64,000 bases of DNA, from positions 1 to 64,000 of the forward strand of contig JAPLOI010000084.1 of assembly GCA_026400815.1 (NCBI GenBank), written 5' to 3'. Position numbers and translations under genes: made by a program. This DNA comes from Alphaproteobacteria bacterium. GTDB lineage: Bacteria > Pseudomonadota > Alphaproteobacteria > Acetobacterales > Acetobacteraceae. Positions 1 to 9,626 of this stretch are shown in pieces. Every line of letters starts with the position of its first letter. Positions within the stretch are counted from its first letter, which is position 1. A model generated the notes under the pieces. That model had not been told where the DNA came from, did not search any database, and was given only the letters and a program-made list of their open reading frames with translations.

Positions 1-48
1 GTGTCTCGCAACCCAACCCTACCCAGCACTGCCACGGTGACCACCGCC

Positions 49-110
49 GTGGATAAGTCGCCCGCCTCCGCCAGACTCTCGGCGGTCGCTACGGCGGGCG
101 ACTTACCCAC
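49..110. repeat. 18-bp inverted repeat / long hairpin
   Basis: Positions 49-66 and 93-110 are inverted copies with one mismatch, separated by 26 nt that contain a second short C/G palindrome. The structure lies in the first 256 bases, where I see no convincing gene; this stretch belongs to the decayed integrated element next to tRNA-Thr. It could be a terminator-like hairpin or part of an attachment or recombination region, but there is no T-tract and nothing decides between these. Confidence 0.5.
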
Positions 111-256
111 CGCTCCTACACCACGCCCGGGGACACGACCAAAACCTCAGCGTGTCCACCCAAACGGGACAATCCCAATCCCAGGTCTGCGCCACAAAGG
201 CCACCGTGCTTCCGCTCAAGAAGGCAGCCGCGCTGCGGCGGCCGCACTGGAGCTGA

Positions 257-428
257 CATGATCCCGACGCCTGGCACCGCGTATCAGCGCGGACAGCAGA
301 TCGCCGCGAAGCTGAGAGGTTCCTCGCCCAGCTCGTCGCCGGCACGCTAGAGCCGCCGCCACCGGAGCAGCCGACCCGTCAGCGCAATCCTCGACGGATA
401 CCTGGCAGACAGACGCGGCATCGTCGCC
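257..428 (+). pseudogene. 5' remnant of the tyrosine recombinase gene (other reading frame)
   Basis: In frame 2, right after a TGA at 254-256, codons from 257 to about 380 read like the N-terminal arm of a phage-type integrase (WHRVSARTADRREAERFL, then a Pro-rich linker). The next integrase residues (ILDGYLADRRGIVA) are in frame 3 from 387 and run into the catalytic part. A frameshift near 375-387 and the upstream in-frame TGA therefore separate this arm from the downstream domain. I read this as decay of a once-continuous integrase gene. Confidence 0.45.
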
Positions 429-1256
429 TTGCATGCTACGCTCGAATACTCGTGCAAGGCCCTGCGGCGGCACCTGGGGGATTTGACGCCCGATCACCTG
501 ACGACGACACGCGCACGTCTCTACGCCCGCCAGCGCCGCGCGGAGGGATATGCTGCCGGGGCGACGCGCAAGCCCGTCGCCAACGGCACCATTGCTCGGA
601 AGGTCGTCACGCCGCGGGCTGCCCTGCGCTGGGCGGTCAATGCCAGGTGGATAGCGGTTGCGCCCGCCGTGGAGGCTCCGAGCGCCGACAAACCGCGCGA
701 TAGGTGGCTGACACGGGATGAAGCCGCGCAGCTACTGGCAGCCTGCCACGCACCCCATGTGCGCCTGTTCGTCGCGTTCGGCCTCTATACCGCCGCCCGT
801 ACTGGTGCGCTGCTGTCCCTGACGTGGGGGCGCGTAGACCTGGCGCGCGGCATGATCAACTTGGGCGATGCCATGGGGAACAAGAAACGCGCGACGGTGC
901 CGATCCCCGATGCCCTGCGCCCGCATTTGCTGGAAGCGCGATCCGGTGCAACGTGCAATTTCGTGGTTGAGCATGGCGGTAGGCGCGTGGCCAGTGTCAA
1001 AACCGGATTCAACGCAGCGACTTGGCGGGCCGGGCTGGCAAGCGTGACCCCGCACACACTCAGGCATAAAGCCGCTACGTGGACGGTTGCGGGAAGTGTG
1101 CCGATTGCCGAGGTGGCGCGGTATCTTGAGGACAGCGAGCAGACCACAGAGCGCGTTTATGCCACGCACTCGCCGGATTATCTGCGTGAAGCCGCAAGGG
1201 TGTTCACGGGTTCACTGGCCCCGAAAACTATCAGGGGGGAATGCCTAACCCTTTGA
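429..1256 (+). CDS. Phage/genomic-island tyrosine recombinase (N-terminally degraded)
   Basis: This 275-aa reading frame from a TTG codon carries the SAM-like core-binding domain (about residues 1-75) and the catalytic domain of a tyrosine recombinase. Visible catalytic positions are Arg124 (AARTGALLSL), His209 and Arg212 (HTLRH) and the nucleophile Tyr244 (ERVYATH). The His/Trp normally found in the later LGH-type box is replaced (YLEDSEQTT), which may impair activity. The arm-type N-terminus is in another frame upstream, so the protein is shorter than usual for the family and the TTG start is uncertain. The gene ends 6 bp from the 3' end of tRNA-Thr, the classical place for an island integrase; the rest of the element should lie to the left of the window. 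Confidence 0.75.
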   Translation: MHATLEYSCKALRRHLGDLTPDHLTTTRARLYARQRRAEGYAAGATRKPVANGTIARKVVTPRAALRWAVNARWIAVAPAVEAPSADKPRDRWLTRDEAAQLLAACHAPHVRLFVAFGLYTAARTGALLSLTWGRVDLARGMINLGDAMGNKKRATVPIPDALRPHLLEARSGATCNFVVEHGGRRVASVKTGFNAATWRAGLASVTPHTLRHKAATWTVAGSVPIAEVARYLEDSEQTTERVYATHSPDYLREAARVFTGSLAPKTIRGECLTL

Positions 1257-1262
1257 AAAGAA

Positions 1263-1337
<75 letters not shown>

Positions 1338-1444
1338 GCCGTGGTCGGGTGATTAGCCGCAGACCCCGCACGGCGCAACCCCCCTGCCCCTCGCCCCGGA
1401 CATGCCGGCTTGACGCCGCGCGCCCGGCTGCCCATTCCACCGCC

Positions 1445-1630
1445 ATGGACGAGCCGCCCCCCCGCCTCACCCTCACCGCGCGCGCCCTGGCGGAGAAGCA
1501 GGCGCGGGAGGCTCGCCAGGCCGCCGCCCTGCGCGCCAACCTGCTGCGCCGCAAGCAACAGCAGCGCGCCCGCACCGAGGGCGAGCCCCCCACCCCGCCG
1601 GAAGCTCCAGATACCGCCAAGGGCGATTAG
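1445..1630 (+). CDS. Small conserved hypothetical protein, charged helix
   Basis: The 61-aa product starts with a Pro-rich segment followed by an Arg/Ala/Gln-rich amphipathic helix (RALAEKQAREARQAAALR, then a basic RRKQQQRAR patch) and an acidic, Pro-rich tail. Similar short proteins of about 60 aa ending in a basic RRRKxQxRAR patch are common in alphaproteobacteria, from memory often near murA. No function is assigned. It contains no cysteine or membrane segment and could bind nucleic acid through the basic patch, but that is inference. A longer reading from 1241 would run through the antisense of tRNA-Thr and is rejected. Confidence 0.55.
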   Translation: MDEPPPRLTLTARALAEKQAREARQAAALRANLLRRKQQQRARTEGEPPTPPEAPDTAKGD

Positions 1631-1684
1631 GAACTCTTTATCTGGCGGCATGCTCCTCTGGCGGTCAGGCCAGGATTCGCCACC

Positions 1685-2479
1685 ATGCCATCCGACCACC
1701 CCGCACCCCCAGGTGCCCCGAACGCCCGCCGCGCCCTGCTCGGCGGCCTGGTCATGGCGCTCAAGCTCCTGGCCCAACGCATCCTGCCGCAGGCCGATAC
1801 CGCGCTCGAAGTAGCCGAACTCGCCGCCCGCGCGGAGGAACTCGCCGCCGAAGCCTGGAAGCTCGGCGCCGCCCGCGTGCCAGACCCCGCCCGCACCGCC
1901 ACCCTGCAGGCCGAATTCCAGGCGTTCCTCGAAGAAACCGCCGAGCTCTCCACCCGCGCCGCCCACGCCGCGGCCGCCGTCCGCGCGGTGGGGGAGGCGA
2001 TCCAAACCCACGGCACCGCGTTCTCCAGCATCGCCCAAAGCCCGGAGGCCGAGGACCTCGCCGTGCTGCGCACCAAACTGCGCCCGATACTGGCCACGCT
2101 GGAACAACTGCCGGACCGCATCGCCACCAGCAAGGCGCTGGCGGAAGATGTCGCCGCCCTGGGCACCAACGCCGCCCGGCTGGGCAGCGAGGCGCTGGCC
2201 GCGCAGGGCCACCGCATCCCCGCCACCGAAAAGGCCCTGGCGCTCTACCGCAGCCTGCGCGCCATCGGCCAGCAGGCCGGAACCATCGCCGAAACCCTGG
2301 TGGCCGAAAGCCAGGGCCTGCGCGCCACCATCGGCAGCATCGCCTCCCATGTCGGCGAGATCGCCACCGGCGCCTCCCAGGCCACCGCAGAAGCCCGCCT
2401 GGCCCAGGTCGTGGCCGCCGGCACCGGCACCGCGCCCCCCGCCGGCGCGCTAGACTGGGGCATCGGCCGCCGTCGCTAA
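1685..2479 (+). CDS. Hypothetical protein, Ala-rich helical
   Basis: The 264-aa protein has a Pro-rich start, a short hydrophobic amphipathic segment at about residues 16-35, and then almost continuous Ala/Glu/Leu-rich helix with heptad-like spacing to about residue 245, suggesting a coiled-coil bundle. I do not recognise a family. The upstream sequence contains AGGA about 9 nt before the ATG. Its last 4 bases overlap the end of the convergent gluconolactonase-like gene. The helical pattern is loosely reminiscent of chemoreceptor or phasin-like proteins, but no diagnostic motif is present. Confidence 0.6.
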   Translation: MPSDHPAPPGAPNARRALLGGLVMALKLLAQRILPQADTALEVAELAARAEELAAEAWKLGAARVPDPARTATLQAEFQAFLEETAELSTRAAHAAAAVRAVGEAIQTHGTAFSSIAQSPEAEDLAVLRTKLRPILATLEQLPDRIATSKALAEDVAALGTNAARLGSEALAAQGHRIPATEKALALYRSLRAIGQQAGTIAETLVAESQGLRATIGSIASHVGEIATGASQATAEARLAQVVAAGTGTAPPAGALDWGIGRRR

Positions 2480-3378
2480 ACGCCCGCCGTGTTCAGGAAC
2501 ACCGCATAGAGCGACGTGGTGCCGCAGATGAACAACCGGTTCTTCTTGATCCCGCCGAAGCAGCAATTCGCCACCACCTCCGGAATCCGCACCAACCCGA
2601 TCAGCGTCCCGTCCGGCGCATAGCAGCGCACCCCATCCCCGGCCGACGTCCACACATTGCCGTGCCGGTCCACCCGCAACCCGTCGAACATCCCCACGTC
2701 GCAGGCCGCGAACACCTCGCTGTCCAGCAGCGCGCCGCCATCCACCCGCATCCGCCTTATATGCCGCGGATACTGCGCGCCATGGCTGAACCCGGTATCG
2801 GCGATGTACAGAAACCGCTCATCCGGCGAGAACGCCAGCCCATTCGGCTTGGCGAAATCCAGCGCCACCGCATGCACTTCGCCGCTGGCGGGGTCGATCC
2901 GGTACACATGGCACGCCCCGATCTCGCTCGGCGCCGCATCCCCTTCATAATCGAAGTCGATCCCGTAGCTCGGGTCGGTGAACCAGATGGAGCCGTCGCT
3001 CTTCTCCACCACGTCGTTCGGCGAATTCAGCCGCCGCCCCTGCCAATGGCTCGCCAGCACCGTCCGGCTGCCGTCATGCTCCGTCCGCACCACCTGGCGC
3101 GCCCGATGATGGCAGGTGATCAGCCGCCCCTGCCGATCCACCGTATTCCCGTTGGAATTCTCCGCCGGCTGCCGGAACACGCTCACGGACCCGTCCGTCT
3201 CGTCCCAGCGCATCATCCGGTCATTCGGAATGTCGGACCACACGAGATACCGATGCGCCGCAAAATACGCCGGCCCCTCCGCCCAGCGGCAGCCCTCGTA
3301 AAGCTTGTCCACATGCACGTTGCCGAACACGAGCCCGGCAAAGCGCGGATCGTACACTTCGAAGTCGCTGGTGAGCAT
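2476..3378 (-). CDS. SMP-30/gluconolactonase/LRE family protein
   Basis: This 300-aa protein is a six-bladed beta-propeller lactonase-type enzyme. Metal-site residues are recognisable: Glu34 in WAEGPAYF, Asn121-Asp122 in LNSPNDVV, and an Asp in YIADTG; repeated GxxFSPDxxxLYIAD-like strands are typical. Family members hydrolyse gluconolactone, sugar lactones or related esters, usually in the cytoplasm. There is no signal peptide. The length matches the family. The gene is divergent from the P450 at 3520, with about 140 bp between starts, so a shared control region is possible. The exact substrate cannot be inferred. Confidence 0.85.
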   Translation of the reverse strand: MLTSDFEVYDPRFAGLVFGNVHVDKLYEGCRWAEGPAYFAAHRYLVWSDIPNDRMMRWDETDGSVSVFRQPAENSNGNTVDRQGRLITCHHRARQVVRTEHDGSRTVLASHWQGRRLNSPNDVVEKSDGSIWFTDPSYGIDFDYEGDAAPSEIGACHVYRIDPASGEVHAVALDFAKPNGLAFSPDERFLYIADTGFSHGAQYPRHIRRMRVDGGALLDSEVFAACDVGMFDGLRVDRHGNVWTSAGDGVRCYAPDGTLIGLVRIPEVVANCCFGGIKKNRLFICGTTSLYAVFLNTAGV

Positions 3379-3519
3379 GGCGTTTTCCCCGTTTGCCGGA
3401 ACACTGCGCCAGCCAGCCCCTCCCGGGCAAGCAACCCGATTTGCTTCGAAACCGCCCGCATCCGCGCTATAAAGCCCCCAACACCCCCATCACGGGGCAA
3501 GACCCGAGGAGACCCGGCC

Positions 3520-4779
3520 ATGAACGACGCCCCGCACATCCCCCCCCTGGCCGACCCGTACAGCCTCCCCCTCGATCAGCTGAACCCCGCCCGCCCCGAA
3601 GCCTTCGCCGCCGACGCCCACTGGGGCTATTTCGAGCGCCTGCGCCGCGAAGACCCGGTCCACTACACCGCGGAAAGCGAGTTCGGCCCGTACTGGTCCG
3701 TCACCAAATACAAAGACATCATGGCGGTGGACACCAACCACGCCACCTTCTCCTCCCTCTCCACCCTCGGCGGCATCTCCATCCGCGACCAGCGCGTCGA
3801 TTTCCCGCTGCCCATGTTCATCGCCATGGACCCGCCGCGGCACGACGCCCAGCGCCTCGCCGTCTCCCCCATCGTCGCCCCCACCAACCTCGCCACGCTG
3901 GAAGGCATCATCCGCGAGCGCGCCCAAACCATCCTCGACGCCCTGCCCCGCGGCGAGGCGTTCGATTGGGTGGACCGCGTCTCCATCGAGCTCACCACCC
4001 AGATGCTCGCCACCCTGTTCGATTTCCCCTTCGAGGACCGTCGCAAGCTCACCCGCTGGTCCGATGTCGCCACCGCCGTCCCCGGCTACGGCATCGTCGA
4101 TACCGAGGAACAGCGCCAGGCCGAACTCCGCGAATGCCTCGGCTACTTCATGAATTTGTGGAATGAGCGCCTGGCCAAGCCCGCCGGCCCAGGGGACAGC
4201 AACGACCTCATCCGCATGCTGCAATCCTCGCCCGCCACGCGCGAGATGTCGCCGCAGGAATTCCTCGGCAACATCATCCTGCTGATCGTCGGCGGCAACG
4301 ACACCACCCGCAACTCCCTCACCGGCGGCCTCTACGCCTTCAGCAAGTTCCCCGCCGAATGGGCCAAGCTGAAGGCCAACCCCGCCCTGCTGGACAGCAC
4401 GATCCCCGAGATCATCCGCTGGCAAACCCCTCTCGCCCACATGCGCCGCACCGCGCTCGCCGATGCCGAACTCGGCGGCAAGCAAATCAAGAAGGGCGAC
4501 AAGGTCATCATGTGGTACGTCTCGGGCAACCGCGACGAGGAGATGATCGAGCGCCCGATGGACCTCATCATCGACCGCAAGCGCCCCCGCCAGCACCTCA
4601 GCTTCGGCTTCGGCATCCACCGCTGCGTCGGCAACCGCCTCGCCGAAATGCAGCTGCGCATCGTCTGGGAGGAAATCCTCAAGCGCGGCTTCGAGATCGA
4701 GGTGCTGGAGGAACCCAGCCGCATCCACTCCACCTTCATCAAGGGCTACGGCGCGATGCAGGTAAAGATCGCCGCCTGA
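3520..4779 (+). CDS. Cytochrome P450, CYP153-like alkane/fatty-acid hydroxylase
   Basis: The 419-aa soluble P450 shows the I-helix motif GGNDTT (258-263), the K-helix E297-x-x-R300, and the heme loop FGFGIHRCVG with Cys369. The stretches MDPPRHDAQR, PIVAPTNLATLE and GNRLAEMQLRIVWEEIL resemble CYP153 enzymes, which hydroxylate terminal carbons of alkanes and fatty chains and need a ferredoxin and ferredoxin reductase; neither partner gene is in this window. I chose the ATG at 3520, preceded by CGAGGAGAC, because a longer open frame from 2662 runs antisense through the lactonase gene. An HD-domain gene follows after 10 bp, suggesting co-transcription. Confidence 0.9.
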   Translation: MNDAPHIPPLADPYSLPLDQLNPARPEAFAADAHWGYFERLRREDPVHYTAESEFGPYWSVTKYKDIMAVDTNHATFSSLSTLGGISIRDQRVDFPLPMFIAMDPPRHDAQRLAVSPIVAPTNLATLEGIIRERAQTILDALPRGEAFDWVDRVSIELTTQMLATLFDFPFEDRRKLTRWSDVATAVPGYGIVDTEEQRQAELRECLGYFMNLWNERLAKPAGPGDSNDLIRMLQSSPATREMSPQEFLGNIILLIVGGNDTTRNSLTGGLYAFSKFPAEWAKLKANPALLDSTIPEIIRWQTPLAHMRRTALADAELGGKQIKKGDKVIMWYVSGNRDEEMIERPMDLIIDRKRPRQHLSFGFGIHRCVGNRLAEMQLRIVWEEILKRGFEIEVLEEPSRIHSTFIKGYGAMQVKIAA

Positions 4780-4789
4780 CCGCCACGGC

Positions 4790-5326
4790 ATGAACGAACC
4801 GCCCGCCGCCATCACCCCGCCCTTGCTGGCGCGGGTGATGGAAGGCTACCGCCTCGGCCTCTCCGGCATCCACGGCCCCGGCCACTGGCGCCGCGTCCGC
4901 GCCAACGGCCTCGCCCTCGCCGCCCACACCAAAGGCGCCGACGCCGAGCTGATCGAGCTCTTCGCCCTGCTGCACGACAGCCGCCGCATCAACGACAACG
5001 AAGACCCGGAGCACGGCCCCCGCGCCGCCGCCCTGGCGCGCGACCTCGCCGCCACCGCCCTGCTCGCCCTCGATCCCACCCGCCTCGACCTCCTCGCCGA
5101 ATCCTGCGCCCGCCACACGGATGGCGATATCACGTCAGACCCCACCATCGGCTGCTGCTGGGATGCCGACCGGCTGGAACTGTCCGGCCTGCGCATCCGC
5201 CCGAACGCCCGCTACCTCAGCACCACCGCCGCCCTGGACCCCGCGCTGCAACGCACCGCCTGGACCCAAGGCACCACCCGCGCCTTCCTGCCGGCCCCAC
5301 CGGGCTGGCCCATCCCCAGGCGCTGA
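4790..5326 (+). CDS. HD-domain metal-dependent phosphohydrolase-like protein
   Basis: The 178-aa protein has an early His (GIHGPGHWRRV), an HD pair in LFALLHDSRR, a later His in CARHTDG and an Asp in WDADRLEL, the pattern of a small HD-superfamily metal-binding hydrolase. Substrates in this superfamily are mostly nucleotides and other phosphate esters; none can be named here. It begins 10 bp after the P450 stop and is probably its operon partner. No membrane segment or extra domain is visible. Confidence 0.75.
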   Translation: MNEPPAAITPPLLARVMEGYRLGLSGIHGPGHWRRVRANGLALAAHTKGADAELIELFALLHDSRRINDNEDPEHGPRAAALARDLAATALLALDPTRLDLLAESCARHTDGDITSDPTIGCCWDADRLELSGLRIRPNARYLSTTAALDPALQRTAWTQGTTRAFLPAPPGWPIPRR

Positions 5327-5400
5327 GCCACAGCAGCCTCCCCGCCCGCCACCATCCAGGCTGAGACGGGTGCCTCAGCGCCCGGTTCCGGGACCCATGA

Positions 5401-5432
5401 AAGAAAACAGGCGGCTCCCATGGGGAGCCGCC
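5401..5432 (-). terminator. Rho-independent terminator of the PEP-CTERM gene
   Basis: Positions 5410-5419 and 5423-5432 form a perfect 10-bp GC-rich stem (GGCGGCTCCC) with a 3-nt loop. On the minus strand it is followed by TGTTTTCTTT, the expected T-tract. It lies 30 bp beyond the stop of the minus-strand gene at 5462-6238. Confidence 0.8.
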
Positions 5433-5461
5433 CGTTCCGGTTCTTCCGGATGTCGCCGCGA

Positions 5462-6238
5462 TCAGGCGGCGCGGCGCCGAACCAGCCCCAGCCCCGCCAG
5501 CGCGGTGCCCAACAGCGCCAGGCTCAGCGGCTCCGGGGTCTCCACCGGCACCAGCTGGCCCTGGGCGATCTGGGCGTAGCGCACGGTGCCACCGGCCACC
5601 AGGACCTCGCCAAGCCCGTCACCCCAGAAATAAACCTGGGTGTAAAGCTGGGTATCGTTGAACGCCGCAACAAACACGCCGGCGCCATTGTTGGTGAGAA
5701 ACACGTTATTAGTGGCGGTGGACGAACCCAGCGTGATCACACTCGTGCCGTCGAACGACATGTAGATGTTCGAGACCGGGTTCTTGCAGCACGTGCCCCA
5801 GTCGCCCACTTCAAACGCAAGCGCATTGATGCCGGTGCCGATGCCGCCCAACGGCGCGTACGAGGAAAAGTCGAACTTGATGCCGCTGTTGATCGAACCG
5901 ATCGGATCCCGGCCGTTGCCAAGACCGCCCGCCGGGTTGATTGTGATCACGCCACCCGAAGTGGTGCGGGTCGGCGAAGAGTTCGACAGGGTGTAAAGAC
6001 CATTCAGCGACACGGCGGCATTATTGGGCCGCGTAATGGTGTAGTCCGTGCGCACGCCACTCCCCGAGGTCGGCAGCACATCCGAAACCATCGTGCCGCC
6101 CGACGCATTCACCATGTTCGTGAACGTGGTCAGGCCGCCATCAAAGTCCGAAAAAACCTGGAACACCGTCGCCCCAGCCGGTGCCGCAGAAACTGCCGCA
6201 ACCGCCAGACCAACCGCCAACGCCTTAATATTCAACAT
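5462..6238 (-). CDS. PEP-CTERM sorting domain-containing secreted protein
   Basis: The 258-aa product starts with a signal peptide (residues 1 to about 24, MLNIKALAVGLAVAAVSA) and ends with a sorting tail: TPEPLSLALLG, a hydrophobic stretch, then RRR. The middle is a Gly/Ser/Thr/Asn-rich beta domain with a CC pair, as in many exosortase substrates. Such proteins are exported by Sec and processed by exosortase, usually for a surface matrix. I chose the ATG at 6238 because the signal peptide starts there and GGGGGT precedes it; an upstream codon at 6262 would add 8 residues. No exosortase gene is in the window. Confidence 0.85.
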   Translation of the reverse strand: MLNIKALAVGLAVAAVSAAPAGATVFQVFSDFDGGLTTFTNMVNASGGTMVSDVLPTSGSGVRTDYTITRPNNAAVSLNGLYTLSNSSPTRTTSGGVITINPAGGLGNGRDPIGSINSGIKFDFSSYAPLGGIGTGINALAFEVGDWGTCCKNPVSNIYMSFDGTSVITLGSSTATNNVFLTNNGAGVFVAAFNDTQLYTQVYFWGDGLGEVLVAGGTVRYAQIAQGQLVPVETPEPLSLALLGTALAGLGLVRRRAA

Positions 6239-6448
6239 CGTACCCCCAAACTGTTGCCACACGCCCCCCGATCCCCCGGGAATGCGCTCGTTCAGAGTTC
6301 CTTATGCAATTCACGTGCCAGTATTTTTGTTAACTATTTATCAATACGTTAAGGCACGGGTCGGACGGGCTGGGCGGCAATGTGTAAAGCAACCCGACGG
6401 TGGCTCCCGAGTCCGTGCCATAAAGTGTAAACTTTCCTGACTCGCGCA

Positions 6449-7609
6449 TTACCGCAACGGCACTGCGGCCCGATCGGGCACCCCCGCGCGGGTCCGGCCA
6501 ACCCGCCCCAGCCACCGCGCCCACACCCCCAGCGCCAACATCCCCGCCGCCGTCAGCCCCAGATCCAGCGCCCAACTCAACGGCGCCAAAGCCAACACCT
6601 GCGTCGCCCCCCAGGACAGGAAAAGCCCCAGGCAGAACACCTCCAGGCTCTTCCGCCCGATCGCCGCCAGCCACTCCGCCGCCGCCACCCGCATCCACGC
6701 CGCATCCTTCGGCACGAACCGCGCCACCAGCCAGGCCAGCGCCAGCGCATGCACCAGCGCCGTCACCGGCAGCCCCGCGTTCTCCGTGATCCAGCGCGGC
6801 TCCGCGAACGGCGCCGCCCACAGCCCGATCTCCGGCAACGCCCCATGCAGCGCCACCCGCGTCCCCAGCCCCACCGCCAGCACCGCCACCGCGCCCACCG
6901 TCACCACCCGGTCCCAAACCGGCGGCAACGCCAGCGCCTGCCCCCGCAGCAACGCCCGCCGCCCCAGCCACGCCCCGCCCAGGAACAGCACCTGCCAGGC
7001 GAAGGGATCGAACTCCACGCCGGGCACATGCCAGCCCACCACCTGCACCACCGCATACACCGCCAACGGCAGCAGAATCGCCGACTCGCCGACTCGCGCC
7101 CACAGCCAGGCGAACCCCGGCAGCAGCAGCATCGCCCACACGAAGCTCGGCAAAATCCCCATGAAGGCCGGCTGGTGCAGCATCAGCAGGATCGCCGGCA
7201 ACACCTCCAGCGGCGTCGCCAACACCCGCGCCCAACCCAACCGCCCACTCTCCCCCGGCAGCACCGTCACGCAGGCCGTGGCCACCATCAGCCCGAACAG
7301 CGCGAACACCAGCAGATGCGTGCGATACAGCCGCACCGCCCGCCCCAGCATGTCCCACGCCGCCGCCGCCCAGCCGGCCTTCGTCTGCTTCAGCGCGAAC
7401 ACACTCCCCAGCGTGAAGCCGGACAGCAGCAGGAACAGCTCCGAACTGTCGGAAAACCCCCAGTTGCTGTGGATCACCCACCCACCCACGAACGACAAGC
7501 CGATATGCTTGGCAAAGATGGAAAGCTGCAGCACCCCCTTCACCACATCCAGCCGCTGGTCCCGTGCAGGCTTTGCCGGCACCGTGCCCGGCTTCGCCGG
7601 TACCTTCAT
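6449..7609 (-). CDS. OpgC-domain polytopic membrane protein
   Basis: About 386 aa with some ten predicted membrane segments. The N-terminal part ([20 protein letters not shown], then [13 protein letters not shown]) matches the OpgC family, membrane acyltransferase-like proteins. The best-known member adds succinyl groups to periplasmic glucans. The acceptor here is unknown, and no glucan synthase gene is nearby. I prefer ATG 7609 (MKVPAKPG, with GGGGG just upstream) to an in-frame GTG at 7621. The gene is divergent from dcd at 7713. Confidence 0.8.
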   Translation of the reverse strand: MKVPAKPGTVPAKPARDQRLDVVKGVLQLSIFAKHIGLSFVGGWVIHSNWGFSDSSELFLLLSGFTLGSVFALKQTKAGWAAAAWDMLGRAVRLYRTHLLVFALFGLMVATACVTVLPGESGRLGWARVLATPLEVLPAILLMLHQPAFMGILPSFVWAMLLLPGFAWLWARVGESAILLPLAVYAVVQVVGWHVPGVEFDPFAWQVLFLGGAWLGRRALLRGQALALPPVWDRVVTVGAVAVLAVGLGTRVALHGALPEIGLWAAPFAEPRWITENAGLPVTALVHALALAWLVARFVPKDAAWMRVAAAEWLAAIGRKSLEVFCLGLFLSWGATQVLALAPLSWALDLGLTAAGMLALGVWARWLGRVGRTRAGVPDRAAVPLR

Positions 7610-7712
7610 GTCCCCCACCACGGTCAGACCCTCCCGCTCAGGGTTTGCCGCGCCGCACCATACCGGCTAGACCCCCCGCCGCCCCCCCAAGCCCCCGCGC
7701 AGGACCCCCACC

Positions 7713-8270
7713 ATGCCCGTGATGTCAGACCGCTGGATCCGCCGGATGGCCACCGAACACGGCATGATCGAGCCATTCATCGAAACGCAAAAGCGCGAGG
7801 GGGTCATCAGCTACGGCCTTTCCAGCTACGGCTACGACGCGCGAGTCGCCGATTCATTCAAGGTCTTCACCAACGTGGACTCCGCAATCGTCGATCCGAA
7901 ACAGTTCAACCCGAATTCTTTTGTCGATCGCACCCAGCCGGTCTGCGTCATCCCCCCCAACAGCTTCGCGCTGGCCCACACGGTGGAATATTTCCGCATC
8001 CCGCGCGACGTGCTGGTGATCTGCCTCGGCAAATCCACCTACGCCCGCTGCGGCATCATCGTGAACGTCACGCCCCTGGAACCGGAATGGGAAGGCCAGG
8101 TCACCATCGAGATCAGCAACACCACCCCGCTACCCGCCAAGATTTATGCCTTCGAGGGCATCTGCCAGTTCCTCTTCATCCAGGGCAACGAGCCCTGCGA
8201 AACCAGCTACGCAGACAAGGCCGGGAAATATATGGGCCAACGCGGTGTGGCACTTCCCCGCCTCGGTTAA
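7713..8270 (+). CDS. dcd: dCTP deaminase
   Basis: The 185-aa protein matches dCTP deaminase over its full length, with [14 protein letters not shown] and the nucleotide-binding [10 protein letters not shown]. It deaminates dCTP to dUTP in the cytoplasm, supplying dUMP for thymidylate synthesis. It belongs to the trimeric dUTPase fold. ATG 7713 has AGGA about 8 nt upstream; an in-frame ATG three codons later is possible. murA follows about 90 bp downstream on the same strand. Confidence 0.95.
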   Translation: MPVMSDRWIRRMATEHGMIEPFIETQKREGVISYGLSSYGYDARVADSFKVFTNVDSAIVDPKQFNPNSFVDRTQPVCVIPPNSFALAHTVEYFRIPRDVLVICLGKSTYARCGIIVNVTPLEPEWEGQVTIEISNTTPLPAKIYAFEGICQFLFIQGNEPCETSYADKAGKYMGQRGVALPRLG

Positions 8271-8359
8271 AGTGGTGTATGAAGTTCGCGCCAGCGTCGG
8301 GCCCGCTAACGCCCACGCAGGCAACCTCCAGGACGGATGGCAACCAGGGCGGACGGTAC

Positions 8360-9625
8360 ATGGACAAGTTTCGCATCCGCGGCGGCCGGCCGCTTGAAGG
8401 CGCCATCACCATCGGGGGCGCCAAGAACGCCGCCCTCCCGCTGATGGCCGCCGGCCTGCTCACCGCAGACCGCCTCGTCCTCGCCAACGTCCCCCTGCTG
8501 GACGATATCCGCACCATGGGCAGCCTCCTCGCCCAGCACGGCGTCGCGGTCGAAAAAGCCAGCAATGATGGCCGAACCCTCTCCATCGGCGGCCCCATCA
8601 CCAATACCGAGGCGCCGTACGACATCGTGCGCAAGATGCGCGCCTCCTTCCTCGTCCTCGGCCCGCTCCTGGCCCGAATCGGCGAAGCCCGAGTCTCCCT
8701 CCCCGGCGGCTGCGCCATCGGCGCCCGCCCGGTCGATCTCCACCTCAAGGGGCTGGAGCAGATGGGCGCCGAAATCACGCTCGATGCTGGCTACGTCAAC
8801 GCCAAAGCCCCCAACCAGGGCCTGCACGGCGCCACCATCGTCCTGCCCTTCCCCAGCGTCGGCGCCACCGAGAACCTGCTCATGGCCGCCGCCCTGGCCG
8901 ATGGCCAAACCACCCTGGCCAACGCCGCCCGCGAACCCGAAATCGCCAACCTGGCCGAATGCCTGGTCGCCATGGGTGCCCGCATCACCGGCATCGGGTC
9001 GGACACGCTGACCATCGAAGGCGTCAAGAAGCTCCACGGCGCCACCGTCGCCATCATCCCGGACCGCATCGAAACCGGCTCCTACGCCTGTGCGGCGGCC
9101 ATCACCGGCGGCAGCATCCGCCTCAACAATGGCTGCATCACCCATCTCGGCGCCGTCGTCCGCACCCTGGCCGAAGCCGGCGTGGACATCACGCAAGACA
9201 AAGGCGGCGTCACCGTCTCGCGCCGCAACGGCCTGCACGGGATCGATTTCATCACCGAACCCTACCCCGGCTTCCCCACCGACATGCAGGCCCAGCTCAT
9301 GGCCCTGCTCTGCGTCGCCGAAGGCGCCAGCATGATCACCGAAAACATCTTCGAAGACCGCTTCATGCACGTGCCGGAGCTCAACCGCATGGGTGCCCGC
9401 ATCAACGTCCACGGCGCCTCCGCCATCGTCCGCGGCACGCCCCACCTCTCCGGCGCCCCTGTCATGGCCAGCGACCTGCGCGCCAGCTTCGGCCTCATCG
9501 TCGCCGGCCTCGCCGCCTCCGGCGAAACCATCGTCAACCGCGTCTACCACCTCGACCGCGGCTACGAAGCCGCCGAAGAAAAACTCGCCGCCTGCGGGGC
9601 CAACATCGAGCGCGTCGCCGCCTAG
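8360..9625 (+). CDS. murA: UDP-N-acetylglucosamine 1-carboxyvinyltransferase
   Basis: The 421-aa enzyme carries out the first committed step of peptidoglycan synthesis, transferring enolpyruvate from PEP to UDP-GlcNAc. The substrate-binding Lys22-Asn23 ([10 protein letters not shown]) and the catalytic loop Cys118 ([11 protein letters not shown]) are present, so it is the fosfomycin-sensitive Cys type. Length and two-domain inverted alpha-beta barrel layout are normal. ATG 8360 is used because the conserved MDKFRIRGG start is there; the frame stays open far upstream without protein-like sequence. Confidence 0.97.
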   Translation: MDKFRIRGGRPLEGAITIGGAKNAALPLMAAGLLTADRLVLANVPLLDDIRTMGSLLAQHGVAVEKASNDGRTLSIGGPITNTEAPYDIVRKMRASFLVLGPLLARIGEARVSLPGGCAIGARPVDLHLKGLEQMGAEITLDAGYVNAKAPNQGLHGATIVLPFPSVGATENLLMAAALADGQTTLANAAREPEIANLAECLVAMGARITGIGSDTLTIEGVKKLHGATVAIIPDRIETGSYACAAAITGGSIRLNNGCITHLGAVVRTLAEAGVDITQDKGGVTVSRRNGLHGIDFITEPYPGFPTDMQAQLMALLCVAEGASMITENIFEDRFMHVPELNRMGARINVHGASAIVRGTPHLSGAPVMASDLRASFGLIVAGLAASGETIVNRVYHLDRGYEAAEEKLAACGANIERVAA

Positions 9626-9626
9626 G

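Noticed and set aside
1-261. An 86-codon open frame at the left end
   Set aside because: It crosses the inverted repeat, is Thr/Pro/Ala-rich without protein character, and matches no recognisable family.
2662-3519. N-terminal extension of the P450 to 2662
   Set aside because: It is antisense to the lactonase gene; the conserved P450 sequence and a ribosome site begin at 3520.
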